In this document: piece by piece, positions 8,260 to 18,824 of the stretch
Numbering within the stretch: the stretch's first letter is position 1
How the letters are laid out: every line of letters begins with the position of its first letter
NCBI RefSeq assembly: GCF_001668575.1
Contig: NZ_LZMD01000074.1
Coordinates: 1 to 64,000, forward strand
DNA length: 64,000 nt
Origin: Mycobacterium sp. 1164985.4
GTDB taxonomy: Bacteria > Actinomycetota > Actinomycetes > Mycobacteriales > Mycobacteriaceae
Direction: 5' to 3'
Translations under genes and position numbers: made by a program
The notes under the pieces: generated by a model
The model's input: the letters and a program-made list of their open reading frames with translations, nothing else
Databases searched by the model: none
What the model was told of the DNA's origin: nothing

Positions 8260-8265
8260 ATCGAG

Positions 8266-9087
8266 CTAGTCTCCCGCCGTCGGGTCCACCGGCTTGCCCG
8301 TCCACATCGGCGCTCTGCGCTGCATGAACGCGCGCACGCCTTCCTTGGCGTCCTCGTGCCCCATCAATCGCAGGTGGATCTCGGTCTCGCGATCGCCGAC
8401 CGCGGACCGGTCCAGGTCGAACGAATCCCACAGCAGGCGCTTGCTGGCGGCCACCGACATCGGCGCGGCGTTCACCGCGATGTCGCGGGCGAGTTCGCAC
8501 GCGGCCGGCAGCACCTCGTCGGCGGGCAGCACACGGCTACCGAGTCCGAGTTCCACCGCCCGCGCGCCATCGAATGTGACTCCGCTGAGCAGGATTTCGG
8601 CCGCGTTGGCGATGCCGACCAGCCGCGGCAGGACCCAATGCGAGTACGCGTCGCCGACGACCCCGCGCCGCACCTGCACGACGCCGTAACGGCCCTCGGC
8701 GGCGAAGAACCGGATGTCGCACTGCAGCGCCATCGTCAGGCCCAGCCCGATCGCGTGCCCGTTGACCGCCGCGATGACCGGCTTGGGCAGCGCCCACGCG
8801 GGCACATCGATGCCCGCCGCGCTGAACCCGACCCCCGGCGCGGCGAAGGTGTCCTCACCGGGCGCCAGGTCGGCGCCGGCGCAGAACGCCGGCGGAGTGC
8901 CGGTAAGCACGATCACCCGGATGCGGTCGTCGTGGCCGAGGATGCGGTACGCATCGGCGAGTTCGGTGCGCATACCGTCGCCGACGGCGTTGCGCTGCCG
9001 CGGCCGATTCAGGGTGATGGTCGCCACGCCGTCGTCGACGTCGGTCAGCAGCGTCCGGTAACCGGGCAGGTCGGGGCGGACGGCCAC
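8266..9087 (-). CDS. Enoyl-CoA hydratase/isomerase (crotonase) family protein
   Basis: 273 residues from a GTG preceded by a clear AGGAGA ribosome site 5 nt upstream; a longer frame to 9150 exists but adds residues that look untranslated. Crotonase landmarks: an FCAGADL oxyanion-loop motif near residue 75, a second oxyanion region in NGHAIGLGLTMAL, and the helix LPRLVGIANAAEILLSG followed by the GLGSRV turn. In the second motif the classical catalytic Glu pair is not obvious (a Gly-Val-Val segment stands where hydratases have Glu). It could therefore be an isomerase or hydrolase rather than a true hydratase. It acts on acyl-CoA thioesters in the cytoplasm. It is convergent with pncA and divergent from glgX. 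Confidence 0.9.
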   Translation of the reverse strand: MAVRPDLPGYRTLLTDVDDGVATITLNRPRQRNAVGDGMRTELADAYRILGHDDRIRVIVLTGTPPAFCAGADLAPGEDTFAAPGVGFSAAGIDVPAWALPKPVIAAVNGHAIGLGLTMALQCDIRFFAAEGRYGVVQVRRGVVGDAYSHWVLPRLVGIANAAEILLSGVTFDGARAVELGLGSRVLPADEVLPAACELARDIAVNAAPMSVAASKRLLWDSFDLDRSAVGDRETEIHLRLMGHEDAKEGVRAFMQRRAPMWTGKPVDPTAGD

Positions 9088-9196
9088 GCGTTTCTCCTGG
9101 TTCGTGTGATTTTGATGCGGAGTTGGTTGTGATGCTGCCGCATCGGGCACACCCGTATCGTTCCGTTGTGAGTTGTGTCGTCGTCTGGAGTGAGAA

Positions 9197-11344
9197 TTGA
9201 CTCAAGCCCCCGCCCCCCAAGCCGCGTCCCATGAGGTGTGGCCGGGTAAGGCCTACCCGCTCGGCGCGACCTATGACGGGACGGGCACCAACTTCGCGGT
9301 GTTCAGTGAGGCGGCCGAAAAGGTCGAGCTGTGTCTGTTCGACGCCGACGGCACCGAGACCCGGATAACGCTCCCCGAGAACGACGCGTTCGTCTGGCAC
9401 GGCTTCATCCCGAACATCGAGCCCGGTCAGCGGTACGGCTACCGGGTGCACGGCACCTACGACCCGCCGACGGGTCAGCGCTGCAACCCGAACAAGCTGC
9501 TGCTCGACCCGTACTCGAAGGCCATCGATGGCAACTTCGACTGGAACCAGTCGCTGTTCAGCTACAACTTCGGTGACCCCGACAGCCGCAACGACGACGA
9601 CTCCGCGGCGAGCATGCCGAAGTCGGTGGTCATCAACCCGTACTTCGACTGGGGCAACGATCGGCCGCCGGACTACGAGTATGCCGATTCGGTCATCTAC
9701 GAGGCGCACGTCAAAGGCCTCACGCAGACGCATCCCGACATCCCCGAGAACATTCGCGGCACGTATTCGGCCGTGGCGCACCCGGTGATCATCGAGCATC
9801 TGCAGTCGCTCGGCGTGACAGCGATCGAGCTGCTGCCGGTGCACCACTTCGCCAACGACTCGACGCTGATCGACAAAGGCCTGTCGAACTACTGGGGCTA
9901 CAACACGATCGGCTTCCTCGCGCCGGACTCCAAGTACAGCTCCAGCCCGAACCCCGGTGGTCAGGTGCAGGAGTTCAAGGCGATGGTCCGCGCGCTGCAC
10001 GAGGCCGGCATCGAGGTGATCCTCGACGTGGTCTATAACCACACCGCCGAGGGCAACCATTTGGGTCCGACGCTGTCCATGCGCGGCATCGACAATGGCG
10101 CGTACTACCGGCTGGTCGAGGACGACAAGCGGTACTACATGGACTACACCGGCACCGGTAACAGCCTCAACGTCGGCCATCCGCATTCGCTTCAGCTGAT
10201 CATGGACTCGCTGCGGTACTGGGTCACCGAGATGCACGTCGACGGGTTTCGCTTCGACCTGGCCTCGACGTTGGCCCGCGAGTTCTACGATGTCGATCGG
10301 CTGTCGACGTTTTTTGAACTCGTGCAACAGGATCCGACCGTCAGCCAGGTCAAGTTGATCGCCGAGCCGTGGGACGTCGGGCCCGGCGGCTATCAGGTCG
10401 GCAACTTCCCGCCGCAGTGGACGGAGTGGAACGGCAAGTACCGCGACACGGTCCGCGACTACTGGCGTGGCGAGCCGGCGACGCTCGACGAACTCGCTTA
10501 CCGCTTAACGGGTTCGGCCGACCTCTACGAGCAGACCGGCCGGCGACCCGTCGCGTCCATCAACTTCGTCATCGCCCACGACGGGTTCACGCTTCGCGAT
10601 CTGGTGTCCTACAACGAGAAGCACAACGAGGCCAACGGCGAGGACAACAATGACGGCGAAAGCCACAACCGGTCCTGGAACTGCGGCGTCGAGGGGCCGA
10701 CAGACGACCCCGAGGTGAACGCGCTGCGCGCACGCCAACAGCGTAATTTCCTTACCACACTGCTGCTTTCGCAGGGTGTGCCGATGATTGCCCACGGCGA
10801 CGAGCTCGGACGCACCCAGCAAGGCAACAACAACGTCTACTGCCAGGACAACGAACTGTCGTGGATCGACTGGGACAACCCGGACACCGATCTGATGGAA
10901 TTCACCCGCAAGGTGTCGGCGCTGCGCGCGGCGCACCCGGTGTTCCGTCGGCGCCGATTCTTCTCCGGACGTCCGGTGCGCCAGCGCGGCGGTGACGGAC
11001 TTCCCGACATCGCCTGGTTCGCGCCCGACGGCTCCGAGATGAGCGACGAGGACTGGGAAGCGGGTTACGCCAAGTCAATCGCGGTGTACCTCAACGGCAA
11101 CGGCATCCCCGACCGCGATGTGCGCGGCCAGCGCATCGTCGACGACTCGTTCGTGTTGTGCTTCAACGCCCACTACGAGGCGATCGATTTCGTGTTGCCG
11201 GAGAAGAAGTTCGGCGACTCCTGGGTCGCGGTGATCGACTCGGCCGCGGACGGCGATGATGAGCCGACGACGGTCGATGCCGGGCAGAAGGTGTCCGTCG
11301 CTGCGCGCTCGGTCATCGTGTTGCAGGCGGCCCCGGAGGAGTAG
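9197..11344 (+). CDS. glgX: Glycogen debranching enzyme GlgX (isoamylase type)
   Basis: 715 residues: an N-terminal CBM48 domain (about 15-115), the GH13 barrel and a C-terminal beta domain. Catalytic residues are Asp354 in GFRFDLAS, Glu390 in IAEPWDVG and Asp462 in [10 protein letters not shown]. The extended AEGN and [10 protein letters not shown] segments are typical for GlgX/TreX debranching enzymes, which cut alpha-1,6 branches of glycogen. The start used is a TTG with a GGAG-type site about 8 nt upstream. In mycobacteria debranching feeds both glucose release and trehalose formation, consistent with treS and mak 1.8 kb downstream on the other strand. Confidence 0.95.
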   Translation: MTQAPAPQAASHEVWPGKAYPLGATYDGTGTNFAVFSEAAEKVELCLFDADGTETRITLPENDAFVWHGFIPNIEPGQRYGYRVHGTYDPPTGQRCNPNKLLLDPYSKAIDGNFDWNQSLFSYNFGDPDSRNDDDSAASMPKSVVINPYFDWGNDRPPDYEYADSVIYEAHVKGLTQTHPDIPENIRGTYSAVAHPVIIEHLQSLGVTAIELLPVHHFANDSTLIDKGLSNYWGYNTIGFLAPDSKYSSSPNPGGQVQEFKAMVRALHEAGIEVILDVVYNHTAEGNHLGPTLSMRGIDNGAYYRLVEDDKRYYMDYTGTGNSLNVGHPHSLQLIMDSLRYWVTEMHVDGFRFDLASTLAREFYDVDRLSTFFELVQQDPTVSQVKLIAEPWDVGPGGYQVGNFPPQWTEWNGKYRDTVRDYWRGEPATLDELAYRLTGSADLYEQTGRRPVASINFVIAHDGFTLRDLVSYNEKHNEANGEDNNDGESHNRSWNCGVEGPTDDPEVNALRARQQRNFLTTLLLSQGVPMIAHGDELGRTQQGNNNVYCQDNELSWIDWDNPDTDLMEFTRKVSALRAAHPVFRRRRFFSGRPVRQRGGDGLPDIAWFAPDGSEMSDEDWEAGYAKSIAVYLNGNGIPDRDVRGQRIVDDSFVLCFNAHYEAIDFVLPEKKFGDSWVAVIDSAADGDDEPTTVDAGQKVSVAARSVIVLQAAPEE

Positions 11345-11366
11345 CCGCCGTAGCGCGAACGTGAGG

Positions 11367-11400
11367 TTGTGCGCGAGAATCGGCTGATCTTCGCGCACAA
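11367..11400 (+). terminator. Hairpin between convergent glgX and small acidic protein gene
   Basis: The arms TTGTGCGCGA (11367-11376) and TCGCGCACAA (11391-11400) form a perfect 10-bp stem with a 14-nt loop, starting 22 bp after the glgX stop. There is no T-run on either strand, so termination would be of the intrinsic-without-U-tract kind proposed for mycobacteria. A related hairpin lies at 50586-50614, also between two convergent genes. Confidence 0.55.
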
Positions 11401-11417
11401 GCTAAGTTCGGGGGTTG

Positions 11418-11798
11418 CTACTCGACGACCGGAAAGAACGAGTCGCCGTCCTCGGGAGTGCCGTCGACCTGGCCCTCGCTGCGGCCATGCTGTTCGGGGT
11501 CGAGACGATCCACCTGATCGTCGGCGCGCACCTCGGTGTCGCCGCTGGGCTCGCTCATCGGCTCGTTCAGTTCGGGTTGTTCGGGTTCTTCGGCGGCGAG
11601 CTTCTCGTCGAGGCTCTCGTCGACCTCGCCGTCGGCGTTGATCTTGTCGGCTTCACGCCACTGCTCTGGCGGGTCGACGGTCTCGTCGCCATCGTCATTA
11701 CGCACGTCGTCGGAGTCGAACGCCTCGGTCGGGCGCAGCGTGTCGCCGACGCCGCCGCCGTCGTTGGGTGAATAACCTGGGTCCGGATTTGCGCTCAC
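11418..11798 (-). CDS. Small acidic protein, DUF5709-like
   Basis: 126 residues from GTG 11798 (VSANPDPGYSPND). A longer frame to 11930 exists but its extra part is Arg/Ala-rich and unlike the rest. The protein is very acidic with few hydrophobic residues and looks largely disordered. The pattern (a YSP turn near the start, then a VDESLDEKLAAEEPE segment) recalls the DUF5709 family, from memory. No catalytic motif, signal or membrane segment. Function unknown. It is convergent with glgX, and its upstream region faces the promoter and RNA-like element in front of the TetR gene. Confidence 0.65.
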   Translation of the reverse strand: MSANPDPGYSPNDGGGVGDTLRPTEAFDSDDVRNDDGDETVDPPEQWREADKINADGEVDESLDEKLAAEEPEQPELNEPMSEPSGDTEVRADDQVDRLDPEQHGRSEGQVDGTPEDGDSFFPVVE

Positions 11799-11951
11799 AG
11801 TTATCCGGTTGCCCACCTGCCGGGTCGCTAAACGCCGCGCTGCACCCCGCGGCGCGATTCGCGCCGCCCGACGAATGCCGCCCATCCTTTCCGCGCAACG
11901 CCACCCGGTGCGAAACTGCCTGTGCGACACCGCTCTTGGGGGTGAAGGTGC

Positions 11952-11980
11952 CTGACGAGAGCAGGCCTGTGTGCTATGGT
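11952..11980 (+). promoter_or_regulatory. SigA-type promoter with extended -10
   Basis: A -35 like CTGACG (11952-11957) is followed after exactly 17 bp by TATGGT (11975-11980). TGC directly before the -10 gives the extended TGN motif. Predicted transcription start is about 11986-11988, just before the first arm of the folded element beginning at 11991. Each hexamer matches the consensus at four of six positions. Confidence 0.5.
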
Positions 11981-11985
11981 TTGCC

Positions 11986-12088
11986 TCACAGCAACCGTGG
12001 CCGTCGCGACTGACAGCCAGAGCGTCACACGCCCGGCGGGGCGAGTAGGAGCCGATGAGCGGCGGCGCCTACCGGCGGCCACGGTTGC
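11986..12088 (+). ncRNA. Candidate structured RNA or leader upstream of TetR regulator
   Basis: A perfect 13-bp closing stem pairs GCAACCGTGGCCG (11991-12003) with CGGCCACGGTTGC (12076-12088). Inside are three local hairpins: TGAC/GTCA (12011-12014 with 12024-12027), CGCCC/GGGCG (12030-12034 with 12039-12043, tetraloop) and GTAGG-A-GCC/GGC-G-CCTAC (12045-12053 with 12064-12072, one mismatch). A promoter-like sequence ends a few bases upstream. It fits no riboswitch class I know. It could be a regulatory leader of the TetR gene or an independent small RNA. If the regulator actually starts at ATG 12055 part of this would be coding. Confidence 0.45.
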
Positions 12089-12177
12089 CGTCTGCCCATT
12101 GCGTTGCCGCCGACCGAACGGTGAACCCGCACGTCAGAAATTTGCGTGAGTGTCAGTACAGGGCGGGAAGTCGCCGT

Positions 12178-12750
12178 ATGCTGCCCTCCATGACGGCGCC
12201 TCCCAGCACCGGCCGCCGTGTGACCGCCCAAGACTGGATCCAGGCCGGTTTCGACGTGCTCGCCGACGGCGGCCCCGGCGCGCTGCGGATCGGTCGCCTG
12301 TGTGACCGTCTCGACGTCACCAAGGGCAGCTTCTATTGGCACTTCACCGACATGCCCGCCTACCGCGACGCGCTGGCGCGGGCTTGGGGCAATCTGCACG
12401 ACGAGCGCCGGCGGCGTTTCGAGGACATGCGCGACGCGGACCCCCGCGCTCGGCTGGCGGTGATGATCCAGACGCTGATGTGCCCGGACCACTGGGCGCT
12501 GGAGCGGGCCATGCGGGTGTGGTCGTTGACCGACGCGACGGTGCTCGCCAGCGTCCAGCAGAGCGACGCTCGCGTCCTGGGCGCGGTGCGGGAGGCGTTC
12601 GTCGACTACGGATTCGAGCCGGGTGAGGCCGATCTGCGTTCGGCCCTTTTGTTCGCCACCGGCTTGGGTCTGTTGCACGAGGTCGGTTCGGCGCCTCGAG
12701 AACCCGCGTCGATGAGCGAGCGGGTGCTCGACCTCATGCTTCGCGGATAG
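12178..12750 (+). CDS. TetR/AcrR-family transcriptional regulator
   Basis: About 190 residues. The N-terminal helix-turn-helix is clear: a helix starting VTAQDWIQAGFDVL, then RIGRLCDRLDVTKGSFYWHF, which is the TetR recognition-helix signature. The C-terminal part is a variable helical ligand-binding domain with a Trp-rich stretch. ATG 12178 was chosen because GGGAAG lies 8 nt upstream; another ATG is at 12190. An in-frame ATG at 12055 would add 41 residues with no family resemblance and run through the folded element. The ligand and targets are not evident. It is convergent with, and overlaps by 17 bp, the small gene behind mak, so it may or may not regulate the trehalose genes. Confidence 0.9.
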   Translation: MLPSMTAPPSTGRRVTAQDWIQAGFDVLADGGPGALRIGRLCDRLDVTKGSFYWHFTDMPAYRDALARAWGNLHDERRRRFEDMRDADPRARLAVMIQTLMCPDHWALERAMRVWSLTDATVLASVQQSDARVLGAVREAFVDYGFEPGEADLRSALLFATGLGLLHEVGSAPREPASMSERVLDLMLRG

Positions 12751-13114
12751 GCCGCGATGGTTTGAGCCCGGTCTTGGCGTCCAGGTACTGCAGCAGGTGG
12801 TGGGCGGCGAGTTCGATGTCCTTGTGCCGCCATTCGGCTGCCCGGTACACGCAGGCGATGAGCCCCGAGCGGTGCAGCCGCCGAAAGTCGCCGTAGACAA
12901 ACGCGTACCGCGCCTTCGTCTCGTCGCGGGCGCCGTCGGTCAGACCGAGGTGCCAGCCCGCGTAGTCGTCCCACGAGTGCGTCTCGAGATAGGCGTTCTG
13001 CGCCTCGGCTCGCGGCTGCACCTCACCCCAGTCACTGTCGAGCACGTATTGGCGCGCATCGATGAGCTCGCGGGCCCTGGCCATCGCGGCGTCGTTGAGC
13101 GAGTACTTGGCCAC
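12734..13114 (-). CDS. Conserved hypothetical protein downstream of mak
   Basis: 126 residues from GTG 13114, only 8 bp after the mak stop, so it is the third gene of a treS-mak unit. It has no signal peptide and no membrane helix. The composition is that of a small helical soluble protein with many aromatic residues (SWDDYAGWHLGL, the YAFVYGDFRRLH segment) and a His-rich C-terminal helix (ELAAHHLLQYL). I do not recognise a family. The position suggests a link to trehalose/maltose-phosphate metabolism, but this is only context. Its 3' end overlaps the convergent TetR gene. Confidence 0.75.
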   Translation of the reverse strand: MAKYSLNDAAMARARELIDARQYVLDSDWGEVQPRAEAQNAYLETHSWDDYAGWHLGLTDGARDETKARYAFVYGDFRRLHRSGLIACVYRAAEWRHKDIELAAHHLLQYLDAKTGLKPSRPIREA

Positions 13115-13122
13115 GGTCCGGT

Positions 13123-14465
13123 TCAGCCGACGAGGCGCGCTATCGACTTCAAGGGAATCGGCAGCCAGCTCGGCCGGAACCGTGCCTCGTACGCCGCTTC
13201 GTACACCGCCTTGTCCAATTCGTAGGCCGCGAGCAGCTGCCGGGAGTCGCGCGGGTCGGTGCCGGACACCTCGGCGTAGCCCTCGCAGAACGAAGCGGCG
13301 TTGCGGTCCACCCACTCGCGGGCGCGCGCGCCGAGCTGGCGGTCGTGGTCCTCGTCGAAGGATTGTTCCATCAGCCGTTGGTACGCGGCGTATTCGAAGG
13401 ACCGCAATATCCCGGCCACGTCGCGAAGCGTGGAATCCGGCCGGCGACGCTCCTGGAGCGGTTGGCCGGGCTCGCCCTCGAAGTCGATCAGCAGCCAGCC
13501 CTCGGGGGTGCGCAGCACCTGACCGAGATGCAGATCGCCGTGGATGCGCTGGACCGTCACGGTGTCTTCCGACAGCTTGCGGTAGCGCTCCTCGATCAGG
13601 GGGGCGTACTGCTCCAGGTCGGGCACCGAATTGGTCGCCGACACCAGTCGCTCGAGCGCGGTGTCGGTGGGGAACAAGGTGGTCTCGGTGCCGAGTTCTT
13701 CGGCCAGCGTCGCGTGCACGGACGCGACCGCCTCACCGAGCCGGTACGACTCGCCCGCGAAGTCACCGCCGACCTCGTCGGCGTACAGGTCGCCCTCGGC
13801 GAACAGATCGCGGGTGCTCGCGGTCGCCATGTCCCAGCCCTCGGCCGACGTCGCGGCGAACTCGGTGACCATGCCCAGCGCGCACGGCTCGCCATCCTCG
13901 CTGCCGCCCCAGTTCGTCTCGAACGACCCGAGGAGCCGCGCGACATGCGGGTTGTCGGCACGGGCCAGCACGCGGTTCAACTCGATGTCGGGGTTCGTGC
14001 CCGGCGTGATCCGGCGGAACAGCTTGAGGATCGCCTTCTCCTCGAACACCACGCTGGTGTTGCTCTGCTCGGCTCCTGATACCCGCGGCGCGGCATCGAG
14101 CGGCAACTGGACGTCGGGTTCCTTGACGAAGCGCACCGCGTCGGCCCCGGCGCCGACCGTCGCCGACGAGTCGATCAGCGACAGCAGATACTGGGCGGCG
14201 ACCGGATCGTAGAGCGCGTCGTAGGCGGTGCGGTCACCGTCGGCGCCGATCGTTGCGACCTCCGCATACTCCTCTATCGGACCGGTGTTCCACCGGACCA
14301 ACACCTGATAGCGCTCACTCGAGCCGTCGGTGTAGGACACGTCGAGCAACACAAGGTCCAGATCATCGCGCAGACCGGTGCAGGCCGCCTGCTGTACCGA
14401 GGCCAGCTCACGGCTGCGGCCGGCGTACCACCGCTGCTGAGGTAGCCACTCGTCGAACGGAAGGT

Positions 14466-14469
<4 letters not shown>
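13123..14469 (-). CDS. mak: Maltokinase (Mak/Pep2)
   Basis: 448 residues, close to the 455 of the tuberculosis enzyme. The fold is aminoglycoside-kinase-like: an N-terminal cap ([20 protein letters not shown]), the ATP-binding lobe with an AILKLFRR lysine, the catalytic loop HGDLHLGQ and the metal-binding DFEGEP. It phosphorylates maltose with ATP to maltose-1-phosphate, the donor for GlgE in alpha-glucan synthesis. The ATG overlaps the treS stop (ATGA), in line with the known TreS:Mak complex, in which TreS supplies maltose directly. A longer frame extends to 14973 but lies entirely over treS and is a shadow. Confidence 0.96.
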
Positions 14470-16301
<1,832 letters not shown>

Positions 16302-16367
16302 ACGGTTTTCAACCTACCCACGTGACGGAGAAACGAATCGGCGGAAATCTCTGGGTATCGTTCGGGC

Positions 16368-17168
16368 GTGGCCACTCGTGATCACGGCGACCCGGGCGAC
16401 TCGCCGTCGATTCCTCCGCCGCTGACGGAGGTCGTCAACTCCGTCCGCCCGTCGGCGGCCGAGGAAGCGCGGACCATCGCTGCGTCCACTAATACCGCAA
16501 CTTTGGCGACGCTGACGGCCGACGGCGACCCGTGGGCCTCGTTCGTGACGTACGGCCTGCTCGGCGGTGACCCGGTGCTGTGCGTGTCGAATCTCGCCGA
16601 ACACGGCCGCAACCTGTTGACCGACCCGCGGGCGAGCCTCGCCATCGTCGCGCCGACGTCGGAGTCGGATCCGCTGGCCAGCGGGCGGGTCACGCTGGCC
16701 GGGGTGGTGGGGCGTCCCTCCGGCGACGAACTCGCCGCAGCGCGCGAGGCACACCTGTCGGCCGTCGCGGCCGCGAAGTACTACATCGACTACAGCGACT
16801 TCACGCTGTGGGTGCTGCGGGTGCGACGGGTGCGCTGGGTCGGCGGCTACGGGCGGATGGATTCGACGACGGGTGAAGCGTATTCGGCGGCCAGCCCCGA
16901 TCCCGTACAACCGCTGGCGGCCGGGGCGATCGCGCACCTGAACGCCGACCACTCCGACGCGCTCGTCGCGATGGCCAAGGTGCTGGGTGGCTACCCGGAC
17001 ACCACCACGGCGACCTGCACCGGCGCCGACCGGTACGGCCTCGACCTGCGGCTGACCACCGAGCGCGGGCTGGCCTACACCCGGATCGGGTATCGCGAGC
17101 CGCTCGACTCCATCGACGAATTGCGTTCGGCCGCCGTCGAGCTGACGCGCCTGGCACGTCGCGGCTGA
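16368..17168 (+). CDS. HugZ-like PPOX-fold protein with DUF2470 domain
   Basis: 266 residues. The N-terminal half is a split-barrel flavin/haem-binding domain of pyridoxamine-phosphate-oxidase type (residues about 30-165, with NTATLATLTADGDPWASFVTY and the NLLTDPRASL helix). The C-terminal part (about 180-262) is a DUF2470 domain with AHLNADHSDAL, the His-containing segment that in HugZ-type haem oxygenases contacts haem. Proteins with this architecture degrade or bind haem, but the activity of the mycobacterial members is not certain. GTG start with no strong ribosome site. The next gene follows after 14 bp, probably in the same transcript. Confidence 0.85.
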   Translation: MATRDHGDPGDSPSIPPPLTEVVNSVRPSAAEEARTIAASTNTATLATLTADGDPWASFVTYGLLGGDPVLCVSNLAEHGRNLLTDPRASLAIVAPTSESDPLASGRVTLAGVVGRPSGDELAAAREAHLSAVAAAKYYIDYSDFTLWVLRVRRVRWVGGYGRMDSTTGEAYSAASPDPVQPLAAGAIAHLNADHSDALVAMAKVLGGYPDTTTATCTGADRYGLDLRLTTERGLAYTRIGYREPLDSIDELRSAAVELTRLARRG

Positions 17169-17182
17169 AATACGATCACCCC

Positions 17183-17767
17183 ATGACTGCTGCGGCTCCC
17201 TCCGGGCGACCGGCCACCTGGCAAGCGGCGTTCGACCTGATCGCCACCCGCGGACACGAGCGCCGCGACCAGCCGTTCCGCCTGGCCAGCGGCCAGCTCA
17301 GCCACGACTACATCGACGGCAAGTACGCCATCGACACCGGTGAGAGGTTGACGGTCGTCAGCCGCGCGGTCGCGGAGCTGGCGGAGAGCCGGGGCATCGA
17401 GTTCGACGCCGTCGGCGGACTCACGATGGGCGCCGATCCGCTGGCGCACGGCGTCGCGATGGTGACCGGCAAGGCCTGGTTCTCCGTCCGCAAGGAGCAG
17501 AAGAAGCGCGGCCGCGAGCAGTGGATCGAGGGCACGCGCATCGAACCGGGCATGCGGGTGCTGCTGGTCGATGACGTGATCAGCACCGGCGGCTCGACCG
17601 AGATCGCGTTCGACCGGGTGACAGAGGCGGGCGCCGTCGTCACCGGCGTGATTCCGATGGTGGACCGCGGCGACATCGCGGCCAAGCGTTTCGCCGCTCG
17701 CAACGTGCCGTTCGCCGCGCTAGTCACCTATCGCGACCTCGGCATCGAACCGGTCAAGGACGTCTAG
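17183..17767 (+). CDS. Orotate phosphoribosyltransferase-like protein
   Basis: 194 residues with the type I phosphoribosyltransferase PRPP loop VLLVDDVISTGGST and the mobile Lys-rich loop VRKEQKKRGREQ, typical of orotate phosphoribosyltransferases. The N-terminal hood FRLASGQLSHDYIDGK also fits the PyrE family. The reaction would be orotate plus PRPP to orotidine-5'-phosphate in pyrimidine synthesis. Mycobacteria also carry a distinct pyrE elsewhere, so this may be a paralogue with a changed base preference; I therefore give no symbol. It is convergent with the ABC transporter operon, 16 bp apart. Confidence 0.85.
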   Translation: MTAAAPSGRPATWQAAFDLIATRGHERRDQPFRLASGQLSHDYIDGKYAIDTGERLTVVSRAVAELAESRGIEFDAVGGLTMGADPLAHGVAMVTGKAWFSVRKEQKKRGREQWIEGTRIEPGMRVLLVDDVISTGGSTEIAFDRVTEAGAVVTGVIPMVDRGDIAAKRFAARNVPFAALVTYRDLGIEPVKDV

Positions 17768-17783
17768 TTGTGATGCCGCGCAG

Positions 17784-18824
17784 TCAAGTCGGCACGATGA
17801 GCACTCCGTCGGAGTCCACGGCGACGGTTACGCGGTCGCCCGGTGCAAAGTCGCGCGCCGCCGAGCTGGCCATCTGAGCGCTGATCACCGTGCCGTCGGC
17901 CATCGCGGTGTACACGCGAGAGATCGCGCCGAGGAAGGCCACCGAGCTGACGGTCGACGTGCCGGCAGGATCGACCGTCACCGTCACCGACTCCGGGCGC
18001 ACCATCGCCATACCGCTGCCGGACGCGACCGATCCCGCCAGCGTCGGCACCGATGCGCCGAGCAGTTCGGCCCGCCCGTACGAAACCGTCGCGGGCACTT
18101 TGTTGTTCAGCCCGACGAACTCGGCGACGAAGGGTGTCGCCGGGTTGGCGTAGAGCTCGGCGGGCGCAGCGACCTGTTCGAGTCTGCCCTGGCTCATCAC
18201 GCCGACGCGGTCGGCGACGGCGAGCGCCTCCTCCTGGTCGTGGGTGACGAACAACGTCGTCGTGCCGACGTCCAACTGCACGCGGCGGATCTCGTCGCGG
18301 AGCTGCGACCGGACCTTGGCGTCCAAGGCCGACAGCGGTTCGTCGAGCAGCAGCACCCGAGGCTGAATCGCCAGTGCGCGGGCAAGCGCAACGCGTTGCT
18401 GCTGGCCGCCGGACAGCTCGCTGGCGAACTTGTCCTTGTGTTCGGACAACCCGACCAGATCCAGCATGTCGGCGGCCCGGGACAGCCGGTCCCGTTTGCC
18501 AGTCCCCCGCATCTTCAGCCCGAACGCGACGTTGTCGAGCACCGTGAGGTGAGGAAACAGGCTGTAGGCCTGAAACACCATGCCCATATCGCGTTTGTTC
18601 GCGGGCACGCCGCTGACGTCCCGGCCGCCGACGGACACGGTTCCGGACGTGGCCTTGTCGAGCCCGGCGAGGATGCGCAGCGCCGTGGTCTTACCGCAGC
18701 CCGACGGGCCCAGCAGCGCAACGAGTTCGCCGGGTTCGATCCGCAAAGTCAGCCCGTCGAGTGCCTTCACCGTTCCGTAGACCCGCGTCAGATCGTTGAG
18801 TTCGACGGCTACTCCGGCGGTCAT
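17784..18824 (-). CDS. ABC importer ATP-binding protein (POT/FbpC type)
   Basis: 346 residues. Walker A GPSGCGKTT, Q-loop VFQAYSLFPHLT, signature LSGGQQQ, Walker B VLLLDEPLSALD and the switch His in FVTHDQEEAL are all intact. A C-terminal TOBE-like domain of about 100 residues follows. This makes it the energising subunit of a small-molecule importer of the polyamine/iron/phosphonate group. The ATG overlaps the stop of the upstream permease (ATGA); a longer frame to 19097 covers the permease gene and is not real. It is the last gene of the four-gene operon. Confidence 0.95.
   Translation of the reverse strand: MTAGVAVELNDLTRVYGTVKALDGLTLRIEPGELVALLGPSGCGKTTALRILAGLDKATSGTVSVGGRDVSGVPANKRDMGMVFQAYSLFPHLTVLDNVAFGLKMRGTGKRDRLSRAADMLDLVGLSEHKDKFASELSGGQQQRVALARALAIQPRVLLLDEPLSALDAKVRSQLRDEIRRVQLDVGTTTLFVTHDQEEALAVADRVGVMSQGRLEQVAAPAELYANPATPFVAEFVGLNNKVPATVSYGRAELLGASVPTLAGSVASGSGMAMVRPESVTVTVDPAGTSTVSSVAFLGAISRVYTAMADGTVISAQMASSAARDFAPGDRVTVAVDSDGVLIVPT

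Noticed and set aside
8855..10327. 490-codon frame on the - strand over glgX
   Set aside because: It runs opposite to the glgX catalytic domain and across the crotonase start, with no recognisable protein features.
11986..12088. Known riboswitch (cobalamin, SAM-IV, c-di-AMP, M-box)
   Set aside because: The conserved sequence blocks I remember for these classes are absent; only the secondary structure is suggestive.
12055..12177. N-terminal extension of the TetR regulator from ATG 12055
   Set aside because: AGGAG lies only 3 nt before it, the 41 extra residues resemble nothing, and the family normally begins shortly before the first helix.
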